From: Dorea sp. D27
GTDB taxonomy: Bacteria; Bacillota; Clostridia; Lachnospirales; Lachnospiraceae
Direction of reading: 5' to 3'
Length of the DNA stretch: 48,933 nt
NCBI RefSeq assembly: GCF_001185345.1
Contig: NZ_KQ236744.1
Span: forward strand, 967,089-1,016,021
Shown here: piece after piece, positions 34,527 to 43,252 of the stretch
Layout: every line of letters begins with the position of its first letter
How positions within the stretch are numbered: the first letter of the stretch is position 1
Translations under genes and position numbers: made by a program
Notes under the pieces: generated by a model
What the model was told of the DNA's origin: nothing
The model's database searches: none
What the model saw: only the letters and a program-made list of their open reading frames with translations

Positions 34527-36098
34527 ATGGGAGAAAGCAGGGAGAAGAATATCCTGGAGATGAATCATATTACGAAGACATTTCCCGGAGTCAGGGCTTT
34601 GAGCGATGTCTGCCTGGAGGTAAGATACGGGGAAGTCCATGCTGTCTGTGGCGAGAATGGAGCCGGGAAGTCTACCCTGATCAAGATTTTGAGCGGTATC
34701 TATCCGAGAGGAAGCTTTGACGGTGAACTGATTGTGGAAGGTGTAAAAAAGCAGTTTTCCAATGTGAGAGATTCGGAGGATGCAGGCATAGCCACGATAT
34801 ATCAGGAGATTGAACTCATACAGGAGCTTTCCGTCGCAGAGAATATATTTCTCGGCAGGCAGCCGAATAAGTACTGTGTCATCGACTGGATGAAGGTACG
34901 GGCCGAGGCGCAGAAAGCATTGGAAGAAGTGGGAATCGACATCGACGCCATGACGAAGGTCCGGGAGCTCGGTGTCGGTCAGCAGCAGCTTGTAGAGATA
35001 GCAAAGGCGCTGCAGCAGAACGCCAGAGTGCTCGTGCTGGATGAGCCGACCGCGTCTCTCTCGGAAGGGGAGGTGGATATCCTGTTCCGTATTGTCCGCC
35101 GCCTGAGGAAACGGAATGTGGCGTGCATCTATATCTCACACCGTCTGGACGAAGTATTCGAACTGGCAGACAGAGTGTCTGTGCTGCGGGACGGCCAGTA
35201 TATCGGAACAAAGGACGTGTCCTGTATCACGAAGGATGAGCTGATTCAGATGATGGTCGGACGTGAGCTGAAGACGCTGTTTCCAAAAGAAGTGTTCCAG
35301 AAAGGCAGCCCCGGCTTTGAGGTGAGGCATCTTACGGTGTATGACGGGGCGGACAAAAGCAGGAAGATTGTAGATGATGTAAGCTTTCAGGCCAGTTACG
35401 GAGAGATTCTCGGCATCGCGGGGCTCGTCGGGGCAGGCAGGACTGAGATGATTCAGGGGCTCATTGGGGCACTGCCTGGAAAGGTCACGGGAGAAGTCAT
35501 CATAGATGGAGAACGTGTCAAGATTCACAGCCCTATCGACGCTGTCAGGTACGGCATCGGATACGTGCCTGAAGACAGAAAGGGTGCAGGCGCGGTGCTG
35601 GGGATGAGCGTCAGAGAGAATATTACGCTGGCAAGCCTGAAGAAGATATTCCGTACGTTTATCAATGGAAGCAGAGAGACGAGCGAGGCCGACAAGTATG
35701 TGTCCTATCTCCAGATAAAGACACCCTCCATCGAGCAGAAGGTTGAAAACTTAAGCGGCGGCAACCAGCAGAAGGTAGTCATCGGCAAGTGGCTGCTCAC
35801 AGATTCCAGAGTCCTTATCCTCGATGAGCCTTCCAGGGGGATAGATATTGCCGTGAAGGCGGAAATCTATAAGATTATGAACGAACTCGTTAAGAAAGGT
35901 GTAATTGTCATCATGATATCCTCTGAGCTGCCCGAGATACTCGGGATGAGCGACAGAATCATCGTGATGAGGGAGGGCAGAATCGCCGTCTGCGCCGGAC
36001 GGGACGAGATGAATCAGGAGATTATCATGAAATATGCAACCGGTTCGGCAGAAGAACCGGCATATACGCCACAGGAAGACAGGAGTGAACATAAATGA
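34527..36098 (+). CDS. Sugar ABC transporter ATP-binding protein (XylG/MglA-type, two ABC domains)
   Basis: A 523-residue double ABC ATPase. Domain 1 has Walker A GENGAGKST, a signature region LGVGQQQLVEIAKAL and Walker B VLVLDEPTASL. Domain 2 has the usual degenerate Walker A of this family (GLVGAGRTE), signature LSGGNQQKV and Walker B VLILDEPSRGID. ATG 34527 is seven bases after AAGGAG; an ATG at 34521 is only one base away from it. It couples translationally to the permease (ATGA overlap at 36095). Confidence 0.92.
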   Translation: MGESREKNILEMNHITKTFPGVRALSDVCLEVRYGEVHAVCGENGAGKSTLIKILSGIYPRGSFDGELIVEGVKKQFSNVRDSEDAGIATIYQEIELIQELSVAENIFLGRQPNKYCVIDWMKVRAEAQKALEEVGIDIDAMTKVRELGVGQQQLVEIAKALQQNARVLVLDEPTASLSEGEVDILFRIVRRLRKRNVACIYISHRLDEVFELADRVSVLRDGQYIGTKDVSCITKDELIQMMVGRELKTLFPKEVFQKGSPGFEVRHLTVYDGADKSRKIVDDVSFQASYGEILGIAGLVGAGRTEMIQGLIGALPGKVTGEVIIDGERVKIHSPIDAVRYGIGYVPEDRKGAGAVLGMSVRENITLASLKKIFRTFINGSRETSEADKYVSYLQIKTPSIEQKVENLSGGNQQKVVIGKWLLTDSRVLILDEPSRGIDIAVKAEIYKIMNELVKKGVIVIMISSELPEILGMSDRIIVMREGRIAVCAGRDEMNQEIIMKYATGSAEEPAYTPQEDRSEHK

Positions 36099-37240
36099 CG
36101 AAAGAAAAACAGAAAAGAAGAAACCTGAATCAGATGAGGTCATTTACAATGATCCTAGTGTTCATTGTACTGGCGTTCTTTTTACATATTCTGACAAAGG
36201 GATTATTCATAACCGAACGTAACATGTCCAATCTCGTGAGACAGATGGCGACGACCAGCATACTGGCGGCAGGTGTCTTCTTTCCCATCGTAACAAAGAA
36301 TATTGACATGTCGGTCGGTTCCATGATGGGGCTGCTCGGCGGAATCTGTGCGCTGTCACAGTTGAAATGGGGGCTTGGCGCCGCAGGGTCTGTACTGCTA
36401 GTCCTTGTAATCGGAATCCTGCTTGGGACGTTCCAGGGGGCGCTGATTGCATACGCCGAGATTCCCGCTTTCATCGTCACCTTAGGAGGTTATCTCGCGT
36501 GGAGGGGCGTGCTCTATCTCATTACGGGAAGCAAGGCGGTAGCGGTTACGAATGAGGTGTTTACGAATATAGGACGGGCCAACCTGACACCGGCAGCCGG
36601 ATGGATCCTTGCAGCCATCGTATCGGCAGTATTCATACTCAGCGCCTTCTATAAACAGAAAGCCAGAAAACGGAATGGGCTGAAACCGATGCCACAGTGG
36701 AAGGTTATCGCCACGATAGCTGTCTCTCTTGTCGTTCCGTTTGGTGTTACGTGGTATCTGAATCTGTATGAGGGCCTTCCCTTCCCGTTTCTTATTATGC
36801 TGGCAGTGGTAGCCATATTTACCCTCGTTGCGGAAAAGACGACGTATGGCAGGAGCGTATATGCCATAGGCGGCAGCATTGAGGCAGCCAGATATTCCGG
36901 CATTCCGGCCAGGCGCAACGTAATGTTCGCCTTCTCTATCAGTGGCGGCCTTGCGGCAGTCGCGTCGGTCGTGCTTACGGCGCGGATTAATTCTGCAACC
37001 CCGTCTGCGGGCGTCATGGGAGAGATGGATGCGATAGCGGCAGCCGTCATTGGAGGGGCCAGCCTTTCCGGCGGAGTAGGCAAAGTTCCGGGTGTTATTA
37101 TCGGCGCCCTCATCATGTCCAGTATAGACAACGGCATGAGTCTGATGAACGTAGACTCATCCTGGCAATACGTCATCAAGGGAATCGTGCTCGTAGGCGC
37201 TGTATTTATCGATGTCATTGGCAACAAGAAGTCATCATAG
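36095..37240 (+). CDS. Sugar ABC transporter permease (XylH/GguB-like)
   Basis: A 381-residue permease of the ribose/xylose BPD_transp_2 family with about ten membrane segments. Family blocks are KNIDMSVGSMMGL, IPAFIVTLGGYLAWRG, YAIGGSIEAARYSGI and AAAVIGGASLSGGVGKVPG. It is a single fused-size subunit like XylH and probably works as a homodimer. The start overlaps the ATPase stop by four bases. Confidence 0.9.
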   Translation: MTKEKQKRRNLNQMRSFTMILVFIVLAFFLHILTKGLFITERNMSNLVRQMATTSILAAGVFFPIVTKNIDMSVGSMMGLLGGICALSQLKWGLGAAGSVLLVLVIGILLGTFQGALIAYAEIPAFIVTLGGYLAWRGVLYLITGSKAVAVTNEVFTNIGRANLTPAAGWILAAIVSAVFILSAFYKQKARKRNGLKPMPQWKVIATIAVSLVVPFGVTWYLNLYEGLPFPFLIMLAVVAIFTLVAEKTTYGRSVYAIGGSIEAARYSGIPARRNVMFAFSISGGLAAVASVVLTARINSATPSAGVMGEMDAIAAAVIGGASLSGGVGKVPGVIIGALIMSSIDNGMSLMNVDSSWQYVIKGIVLVGAVFIDVIGNKKSS

Positions 37241-37265
37241 ACAAAGGAGAGAAGGAGGGAGAAGT

Positions 37266-37742
37266 ATGTTTGATGCGCAGAGAGTAGTACAGATTGGTGT
37301 CGTAGTGAAGAATCTGGACGAAGCGATGCAGTATTATGCAGAGAACTTTGGTATGGGGCCGTTTGCACTTATGGATTCAGATGTGGCGGCAGCCAATTAC
37401 TACGGACAGAGGAGACCTCAGCACAACCGGATAGCGCTGTGCAGGCTTGGGCCTGTCGTGTTTGAGCTCATCGAGTGCCTGTCCGGCGACTGTGTCCATG
37501 CAGATTATCTGAAGGAACACGGCGAGGGCGTAGACCATATCTGCTTTCAGGTAGACAATCTTGAGGAAGAAATTAAGGCGTTTGAGGCCAGGGGATTCCG
37601 TTATATAGAAGGAGACGAAAGAGAAGGCTTCGCCTATATCGACGGCGACAAGGTCGGAGGTATGAAGATAGAGATGGTAGATTATGACATGATGGCATTT
37701 TATGAAAAGCTGCTGGAGGAACAGAACGAAGGAAAGGAGTAG
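37266..37742 (+). CDS. VOC-superfamily (glyoxalase/epimerase-like) protein
   Basis: A 158-residue vicinal-oxygen-chelate protein with two beta-alpha-beta-beta-beta units: QIGVVVKNLDEAMQYYAENFG, with the opening residues, then GEGVDHICFQVDNLEEEIKAF. It has metal-type residues (His in DHICF, Glu near the end of each unit) and resembles methylmalonyl-CoA epimerase and related lyases. It may isomerise a keto or CoA intermediate of this pathway. GAAGGAGGGAG precedes the ATG. Confidence 0.78.
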   Translation: MFDAQRVVQIGVVVKNLDEAMQYYAENFGMGPFALMDSDVAAANYYGQRRPQHNRIALCRLGPVVFELIECLSGDCVHADYLKEHGEGVDHICFQVDNLEEEIKAFEARGFRYIEGDEREGFAYIDGDKVGGMKIEMVDYDMMAFYEKLLEEQNEGKE

Positions 37743-37747
37743 ATACC

Positions 37748-38791
37748 ATGGAGATGACGGACAGAAAGAGGACGGTAAAGCTCGGCATGATCGGCGCCGG
37801 ACGGATGGGCCGGGTTCTGGCAGAAAGCGTTGGACGGTTCAGCGGCAACGTCTGCATCAAGACGATTGCCGACATATATATCGACAATGTGAGAGAGTGG
37901 GCTGGAAAGCTCGGCGTGGAGAACCTTACTGCGGATTACAAGGATGTCTTGAGTGACGGGGAGATAGAAGGTGTCATCATAACGACGACGACGGATCTGC
38001 ATGCAAAGTTCATACGGGAAGCCGCAGAAGCGGGAAAACATATCTTCTGTGAGAAACCAATCGACTATGATGTGGAACGGATTGCAGAGGCGCTCAGAAC
38101 CGTGAAGAAGCACAACGTAAAGCTTCAGGTCGGGTTCAATAAGAGGTTTGATGACGACCACAGGAAGGTGAGGCAGCTTGTGGAAGAGGGAGCGGTCGGC
38201 GACCTTCATATCATAAAGAGCACGAACAGAGATCCGGCGCTTCCCACCCTCGATTATCTGAAGCGTTCCGGCGGCTTTTATCTCGACACTTCGATTCATG
38301 ACTACGATCTCATAAGATATCTGTCAGGCAGCGAAGTGAAGGAAGTGTACGCGATGGGGGAGGCAAACTTTTTCCCGGAGCTGAAGGAGCTGGGGGATGT
38401 GGACACGCTCGTCATCATGATGAAGCTGGAAAATGGTGCAATTGCTGTTATCGACAACAGCCGCCAGGCCGTCTATGGATTCGACCAGCGGATTGAAGTC
38501 TTTGGTTCAAAGGGATGTGCAAGGACGGAGAACAAAGTGCCCACCACGACGATGCTCTATACGGCGGACACTGTAGAGAGTGAAAAGCCGTTATATTTCT
38601 TCCCGGAGCGGTATGAGAAGACATACGCAGAAGAGATCTCCCAATTTGCCAGTGCGATTGCGGAGGATACAGATACGCCTGTCACGGGCGTGGACGGGCT
38701 CAGGCCGATGCTGATCGGGCTGGCGGTGAAGGAATCACTTCTGGAAGGAATACCTGTAAAGGTGAAGAGCCCGGATGAATTAAACATATAA
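37748..38791 (+). CDS. iolG: Inositol 2-dehydrogenase-like oxidoreductase (Gfo/Idh/MocA)
   Basis: A 347-residue NAD-dependent dehydrogenase. The Rossmann motif is MIGAGRMGR, the catalytic Lys is in FCEKPIDYD, and the active-site Asp/His are in GGFYLDTSIHDYDL. Two blocks typical of inositol 2-dehydrogenases are FNKRFDDDHR and NSRQAVYGFDQRIEVFG. The expected reaction is oxidation of myo-inositol or another inositol to the 2-keto form (scyllo-inosose). The gene symbol reflects family resemblance, and the true substrate may be a different cyclitol or sugar. It sits directly after the importer and VOC genes. Confidence 0.82.
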   Translation: MEMTDRKRTVKLGMIGAGRMGRVLAESVGRFSGNVCIKTIADIYIDNVREWAGKLGVENLTADYKDVLSDGEIEGVIITTTTDLHAKFIREAAEAGKHIFCEKPIDYDVERIAEALRTVKKHNVKLQVGFNKRFDDDHRKVRQLVEEGAVGDLHIIKSTNRDPALPTLDYLKRSGGFYLDTSIHDYDLIRYLSGSEVKEVYAMGEANFFPELKELGDVDTLVIMMKLENGAIAVIDNSRQAVYGFDQRIEVFGSKGCARTENKVPTTTMLYTADTVESEKPLYFFPERYEKTYAEEISQFASAIAEDTDTPVTGVDGLRPMLIGLAVKESLLEGIPVKVKSPDELNI

Positions 38792-38820
38792 AATATAAGC
38801 AAGAGAAGAGAGGGATATAT

Positions 38821-40806
38821 ATGAGCAGCATCAAAGATCCTATCCGTATAGGAAACATGGTTGTCAAGAACAGGATGGTACTTCCGCCGATGAATTCCAA
38901 TTATTCCAACGAACTCGGCGGAGTGACGCCTCAGATGATAGAATTTTACGCCGACCGCGCCAGAAACGGGGTGGGACTTCTCGTCATGGAAGCCTTGTCT
39001 GTCGTGCCGGAGCCGAAGAATCATGGCGTCCAGCCAATGATATATGATGAGAAATTCGTACCCGGATGGTTCAATCTGACAGACCGGGTACACAGCTACG
39101 GGGCGAAGATATCTGCGGAGCTGGCCCACTACGGTTCTGAGGGGGCAATCGGACAGAAAGTATCTGCTTCTGATGTAAGCCACTATGTGGGAGAGCCGGT
39201 ACATGCAATGACGATAGAAGAGATAAAGGAGTGTGAAGATCAGTTTGCTGAGGCGGCTTACTGGTCTCAGGTGGCCGGATTCGACGCAGTTACACTTCAT
39301 GCGACCCACGGCTATCTGATGTCACAGTTCCTGTCTCCGATTTATAATAAGCGAAATGACGAATATGGGGGTACGCTGACGAACCGGATGCGGTTTATCA
39401 AACATGTGATTGAGAAGACGAAAGCAAGACTTGGGTCGAGATATCCGGTCATGGTGCGTATCTCATCCGATGAGTTTTTTGCCGGCGGGATAGAGATAGA
39501 CGAGGCAGTTCAGATTGCAGTCCGTCTGGAAGAATACGGGGCGGATGCCATCGATGTGTCGACGGGAATGACTGCATCGTACCTATTTAATATCCGGCCA
39601 TACAGCCTGATGCCGCTGGAGGGGTATAACATCGAGAATGTAAGAAAAATCAAAAGTGCGGTAAAAGTTCCGGTCATCTATGCATGCGGCATCCGCGAGC
39701 CGGAGATGGCGGAGAAGATAGTATCGGATCACGCGGCTGACATGGTCTGCTTTGGACGCCAGCTTCTGGCAGATGAAAGATACTGCATGAAGATTCTTAG
39801 GGAAGATGGGGATCCGATAAGGTACTGTCTTTCCTGCCAGGAATGCCTTACGAAGATGACGATGGGAAGAAGCCTGCGCTGTACCGTTAATCCACGGACA
39901 GGAAGGGAATGGCTCTGGCCGCAGGAGATGACAGAGGCCGGAGAGAAAAAAAGAGTGGCCGTGGCAGGTGCGGGACCGGCGGGGATGGAGGCGGCCCTCA
40001 CGGCGGCGCGAAGAGGCCATGACGTCACCCTGTATGAAAAGAAGGACCGTATCGGAGGCACATTGACAGCCGCAGCTATTCCCCCGGGAAAGCACCGCAT
40101 TGCAGATCTGATTCGCTACTATGAGTATATGCTGAAAAAGGCGAGGGTAAAGATTGTGACGAATACAGAGTATACATCTGCGACAGCAGAGGAAGAAAAG
40201 CCGGATGTAGTCATATTTGGCGGCGGAGCCCGATTCATGCGTGTGATAAAGGGAAGCGAAGGCGGCAACGTGCTTACTGCCGTGGAGGCACTGGAGCATC
40301 CTGAGAAGGTAGGCCGGAATGTGGTTATCATCGGAGGCGGCGTGTCAGGCTGTGAGACGGCTGAATATTTCTGTGATGAAGCGGTGGAGATTGAATACAA
40401 AAGAATGAAAAACTTTCGGGAAGACATCGAATACCGCGCGCGGCTCAGGGAAGGAGCTCACCCGAAGAATATCGCTGTTGTAGAGATGATGGACAGGCTC
40501 TGTGCGGATATGGACGAATACAACCGCGCGACGATGATGATTAAGCTGAAGGAAAACGGCGTGAGCCAGTATGTCAATACACGGGTGGAAGAGATTGCAA
40601 ATGATAAGGTGATGCTCTGCGATACCGATACGGGAAAGGTATTTGCCCTGGAAGCAGATACGATTATACTGGCGGCGGGCCTGAAGCCGCAAAACGCGGA
40701 AGAAAGCTACGGAGGCGCCAAAGTATACTATGCAGGTGACAGCGGGCAGATAGGTAAGATCATTGACGCAGTGTACAGCGGGAGATGTATCGGCCTGCAT
40801 ATCTGA
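38821..40806 (+). CDS. NADH:flavin oxidoreductase, FadH/BaiCD-type (FMN, 4Fe-4S, FAD)
   Basis: A 661-residue Old Yellow Enzyme fused to an FAD/NAD domain. The FMN barrel (about 1-340) has HATHGYLMSQFLSP and NKRNDEYGG. Cys336, 339, 342 and 354 would bind a 4Fe-4S cluster with C-x2-C-x2-C-x11-C spacing. The FAD site is VAVAGAGPAGMEAAL and the NADH site VVIIGGGVSGCETAE. Relatives reduce C=C bonds of enoyl compounds (2,4-dienoyl-CoA reductase, BaiCD) or act on amines. Here it likely reduces or rearranges an unsaturated intermediate; the substrate is unknown. Confidence 0.87.
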   Translation: MSSIKDPIRIGNMVVKNRMVLPPMNSNYSNELGGVTPQMIEFYADRARNGVGLLVMEALSVVPEPKNHGVQPMIYDEKFVPGWFNLTDRVHSYGAKISAELAHYGSEGAIGQKVSASDVSHYVGEPVHAMTIEEIKECEDQFAEAAYWSQVAGFDAVTLHATHGYLMSQFLSPIYNKRNDEYGGTLTNRMRFIKHVIEKTKARLGSRYPVMVRISSDEFFAGGIEIDEAVQIAVRLEEYGADAIDVSTGMTASYLFNIRPYSLMPLEGYNIENVRKIKSAVKVPVIYACGIREPEMAEKIVSDHAADMVCFGRQLLADERYCMKILREDGDPIRYCLSCQECLTKMTMGRSLRCTVNPRTGREWLWPQEMTEAGEKKRVAVAGAGPAGMEAALTAARRGHDVTLYEKKDRIGGTLTAAAIPPGKHRIADLIRYYEYMLKKARVKIVTNTEYTSATAEEEKPDVVIFGGGARFMRVIKGSEGGNVLTAVEALEHPEKVGRNVVIIGGGVSGCETAEYFCDEAVEIEYKRMKNFREDIEYRARLREGAHPKNIAVVEMMDRLCADMDEYNRATMMIKLKENGVSQYVNTRVEEIANDKVMLCDTDTGKVFALEADTIILAAGLKPQNAEESYGGAKVYYAGDSGQIGKIIDAVYSGRCIGLHI

Positions 40807-40863
40807 CACGGTATATACAGGCTGATGACGTAAGTGAAAAGAATAAGCGAGGAGGCATCGGAT

Positions 40864-42045
40864 ATGAAGATGAAAGCATTGGTAGTTCACGCGGTCAGGG
40901 CGCCAAAGCCGGGCTATGAATTTGACGAGTTTGAAAAGCGTACCGGTATCGTGCGCAACGGGGCGATGGTATGGAAGGACGCCGTATACGGTATCGAGGA
41001 AGTTGAAGTTCCGCAGGTTGGAGATGATGACGTGCTCATCAAGGTGGCGGCATGCGGCGTATGTGGATCTGACGGGCACGTACATGAAAAAGATAAAGAT
41101 GGGTATATCAATTTTGCCTGGCTGACCCGGTTCCCGCTCATACCGGGACATGAGTTCTGCGGCGAAATTGTGGAAAAGGGAAAGAATGTAGAGACATTCC
41201 AGGTAGGCGATTATGTAACGGCAGAAGAGATGCAGTATTGCGGACACTGTGAAGAATGCCGTACATATCATTTCAACCAGTGCAGTAACCTGCTGGAACC
41301 CGGCTCTACCATCCCGGGCGGAATGGCGGAGTATATCAAAGTGAACAAGAAGTTTGTGTGGAGCATCAATGATATCGTGGAGGCATACGGTGTGGATGAC
41401 GGGCTGGAGCTCGGAGCGCTCGTTGAGCCGACCGGAATCGCATATAACGGGACGATTATCAAATCAGGAGGTATCCATCCCGGAACATATGGCGCGGTAT
41501 ACGGTGCGGGGGCAATCGGCCTTGGCTGTATTGCCCTTATGCGACAGGCTGGTATGGCGAAGATATTCGCCTTCGAGGTTAATGAAGAGCGGCAGCGTAT
41601 GGCGAAAGAGTTCGGGGCAGATTTTGTATTCAATCCGGTGGTGCTGTCCAAGCAGGACCTGACTTCCAGAGAAGTCATTATGGAACATACGAATGGGTGG
41701 GGATGTGACCTGCAGATAGAAGCGGCCGGCAAGCCGGACATCCTGTATCCTCAAATGTCCTTGAGTGTCGCGGCCGGAGGTTCGATTGTGAATATAGCAC
41801 ACAGTCCGAAAAACGACGCGGCTCCAGTCAATGTGGCTCAGATGATTTGGAGAAACGGACGGGTCACGGGAAGCAACGGTCATGCAGGCGACGCCATATT
41901 CAAGAATGTTATCGGCCTCATCGCTGCAAAGCGCTTTGACTACCGGAAGCTGATTACGGGGCGGTATGCTCTCGATGATGCCGAGCAGGCCATTATCGAT
42001 ACGCAGAAGGCATCCGGCGGCAAGAATCTCATTAAGATGAGATGA
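40864..42045 (+). CDS. Zn-dependent dehydrogenase, scyllo-inosose 3-dehydrogenase-like (IolM candidate)
   Basis: A 393-residue medium-chain dehydrogenase. The catalytic Zn site is CGVCGSDGH with GHEFCGE; the structural Zn lobe is CGHCEECRTYHFNQC; the NAD site is VYGAGAIGLGCIAL. It has an N-terminal extension (PKPGYEFDEFEKRTGIVRNG) longer than in sorbitol or threonine dehydrogenases and a length near that of the T. maritima inosose dehydrogenase. In that pathway it makes the diketo-inositol that the creatininase-fold enzyme opens. GAGGAGG precedes ATG 40864. Confidence 0.78.
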   Translation: MKMKALVVHAVRAPKPGYEFDEFEKRTGIVRNGAMVWKDAVYGIEEVEVPQVGDDDVLIKVAACGVCGSDGHVHEKDKDGYINFAWLTRFPLIPGHEFCGEIVEKGKNVETFQVGDYVTAEEMQYCGHCEECRTYHFNQCSNLLEPGSTIPGGMAEYIKVNKKFVWSINDIVEAYGVDDGLELGALVEPTGIAYNGTIIKSGGIHPGTYGAVYGAGAIGLGCIALMRQAGMAKIFAFEVNEERQRMAKEFGADFVFNPVVLSKQDLTSREVIMEHTNGWGCDLQIEAAGKPDILYPQMSLSVAAGGSIVNIAHSPKNDAAPVNVAQMIWRNGRVTGSNGHAGDAIFKNVIGLIAAKRFDYRKLITGRYALDDAEQAIIDTQKASGGKNLIKMR

Positions 42046-43232
42046 CAGCTATGAGAGACGGCAGAAACATACTGGCAGTACCGTTGTATGCCCTTATGCT
42101 CGTATATGCATTCTCCGTAACAGCTATCGGGCCTTTGCTGCCCGCCCTCATCGCTGAATATGACATACCGCTCCGGGAGGCGGGGTACTTCTCCTTATTA
42201 CAGGGATTGGGCGGTATCGCGGGACTTTTACTGGGTATCTTTTTCTCCTCTTACCTCAGGTTCGATTACATGGTTAAGATGACGGCCGGAATGTATGGGC
42301 TCTCTCTGCTGGCAATGGGAACGATGCCCGGATTTGCACTGGCTCTGCTGCTTTTCTTTCTTATCGGAGGCAGCACAAAGCTTCTCGACTCTACGTTGAA
42401 TGCTTATGTAAGTGAACTGTACCAGGAAGCGAGTCCGAGATATCTCAGCATACTTCATGCATGCTTCGGGATGGGGGCGCTTACAGCGCCGATGATTATT
42501 ACTGCCTTATCGGCCAGACAGCTGTATATTAAAGATGCCTTTTACGTGCTTGGCGGAATCTGTATCGCTGTACAGATAATATATTACCTGGCACAGAAAC
42601 GGTATGGCAGACCTGCCGCCGCTGAGTCGGTAAAGGCCGGGTGGGTCATAGGGCTTCTAAAAGACAGGCACACGATTTGTCTCTGTCTCGCCGTGATGGG
42701 ATACACCGGCTTTTCCTGTGGCTGCTCCATGTGGCTGCCCTCTTATATGGCAGGTCCTATGGGGGTGACCGGGGGCGCGGTAAACTATCCTGTATATGCC
42801 ATGTGGGGAGGCATTATCGCGGGGCGGCTGTACTGCGCCGCTCGTTCGGGAAGGTACAATCTGTACCGCTATACGGCGGTATGCAGCTTGGCCGGTGGAG
42901 GCGTCATGCTTCTGGCGACGCTCGCTGACCGTCTGTGGATATATATCGTATCATACGTGGCAGCAGGCTTTGCAACCGGCGGTGTCGTCCCACTCGTGGT
43001 GTCGATTGCAAACAGACACCGTCCGGAACACAAAGCTTCTGTGACAGCGGTGGTGATGTTTGCCGCAGCAGCAGGATTCATGGTATTCCCTGCGCTGGCA
43101 GGGGCTGTGGCGGAGATAAAATTCTCGTATGGAATTCTGCTGCTGAACTGCTTTCCGTTTCTCATCGCTGTCAGCATGTATCTGGCAATAAGGTGTGTAC
43201 GGTTAGAAAATGAAAATAATATCAGAATGTAA
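42042..43232 (+). CDS. MFS transporter
   Basis: A 396-residue major facilitator protein with about 12 membrane segments. It has a GPLLPALIAEYDI region after helix 1, GGIAGLLLGIFFSSYLRF between helices 2 and 3, and a second half starting near residue 205. The start overlaps the dehydrogenase stop (ATGA). As the cluster already has an ABC importer, this carrier could export an end product or an aglycone, or take up a related substrate; the direction cannot be read from sequence. Confidence 0.85.
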   Translation: MTAMRDGRNILAVPLYALMLVYAFSVTAIGPLLPALIAEYDIPLREAGYFSLLQGLGGIAGLLLGIFFSSYLRFDYMVKMTAGMYGLSLLAMGTMPGFALALLLFFLIGGSTKLLDSTLNAYVSELYQEASPRYLSILHACFGMGALTAPMIITALSARQLYIKDAFYVLGGICIAVQIIYYLAQKRYGRPAAAESVKAGWVIGLLKDRHTICLCLAVMGYTGFSCGCSMWLPSYMAGPMGVTGGAVNYPVYAMWGGIIAGRLYCAARSGRYNLYRYTAVCSLAGGGVMLLATLADRLWIYIVSYVAAGFATGGVVPLVVSIANRHRPEHKASVTAVVMFAAAAGFMVFPALAGAVAEIKFSYGILLLNCFPFLIAVSMYLAIRCVRLENENNIRM

Positions 43233-43252
43233 GTTGGAAGGAGAACGAAATT

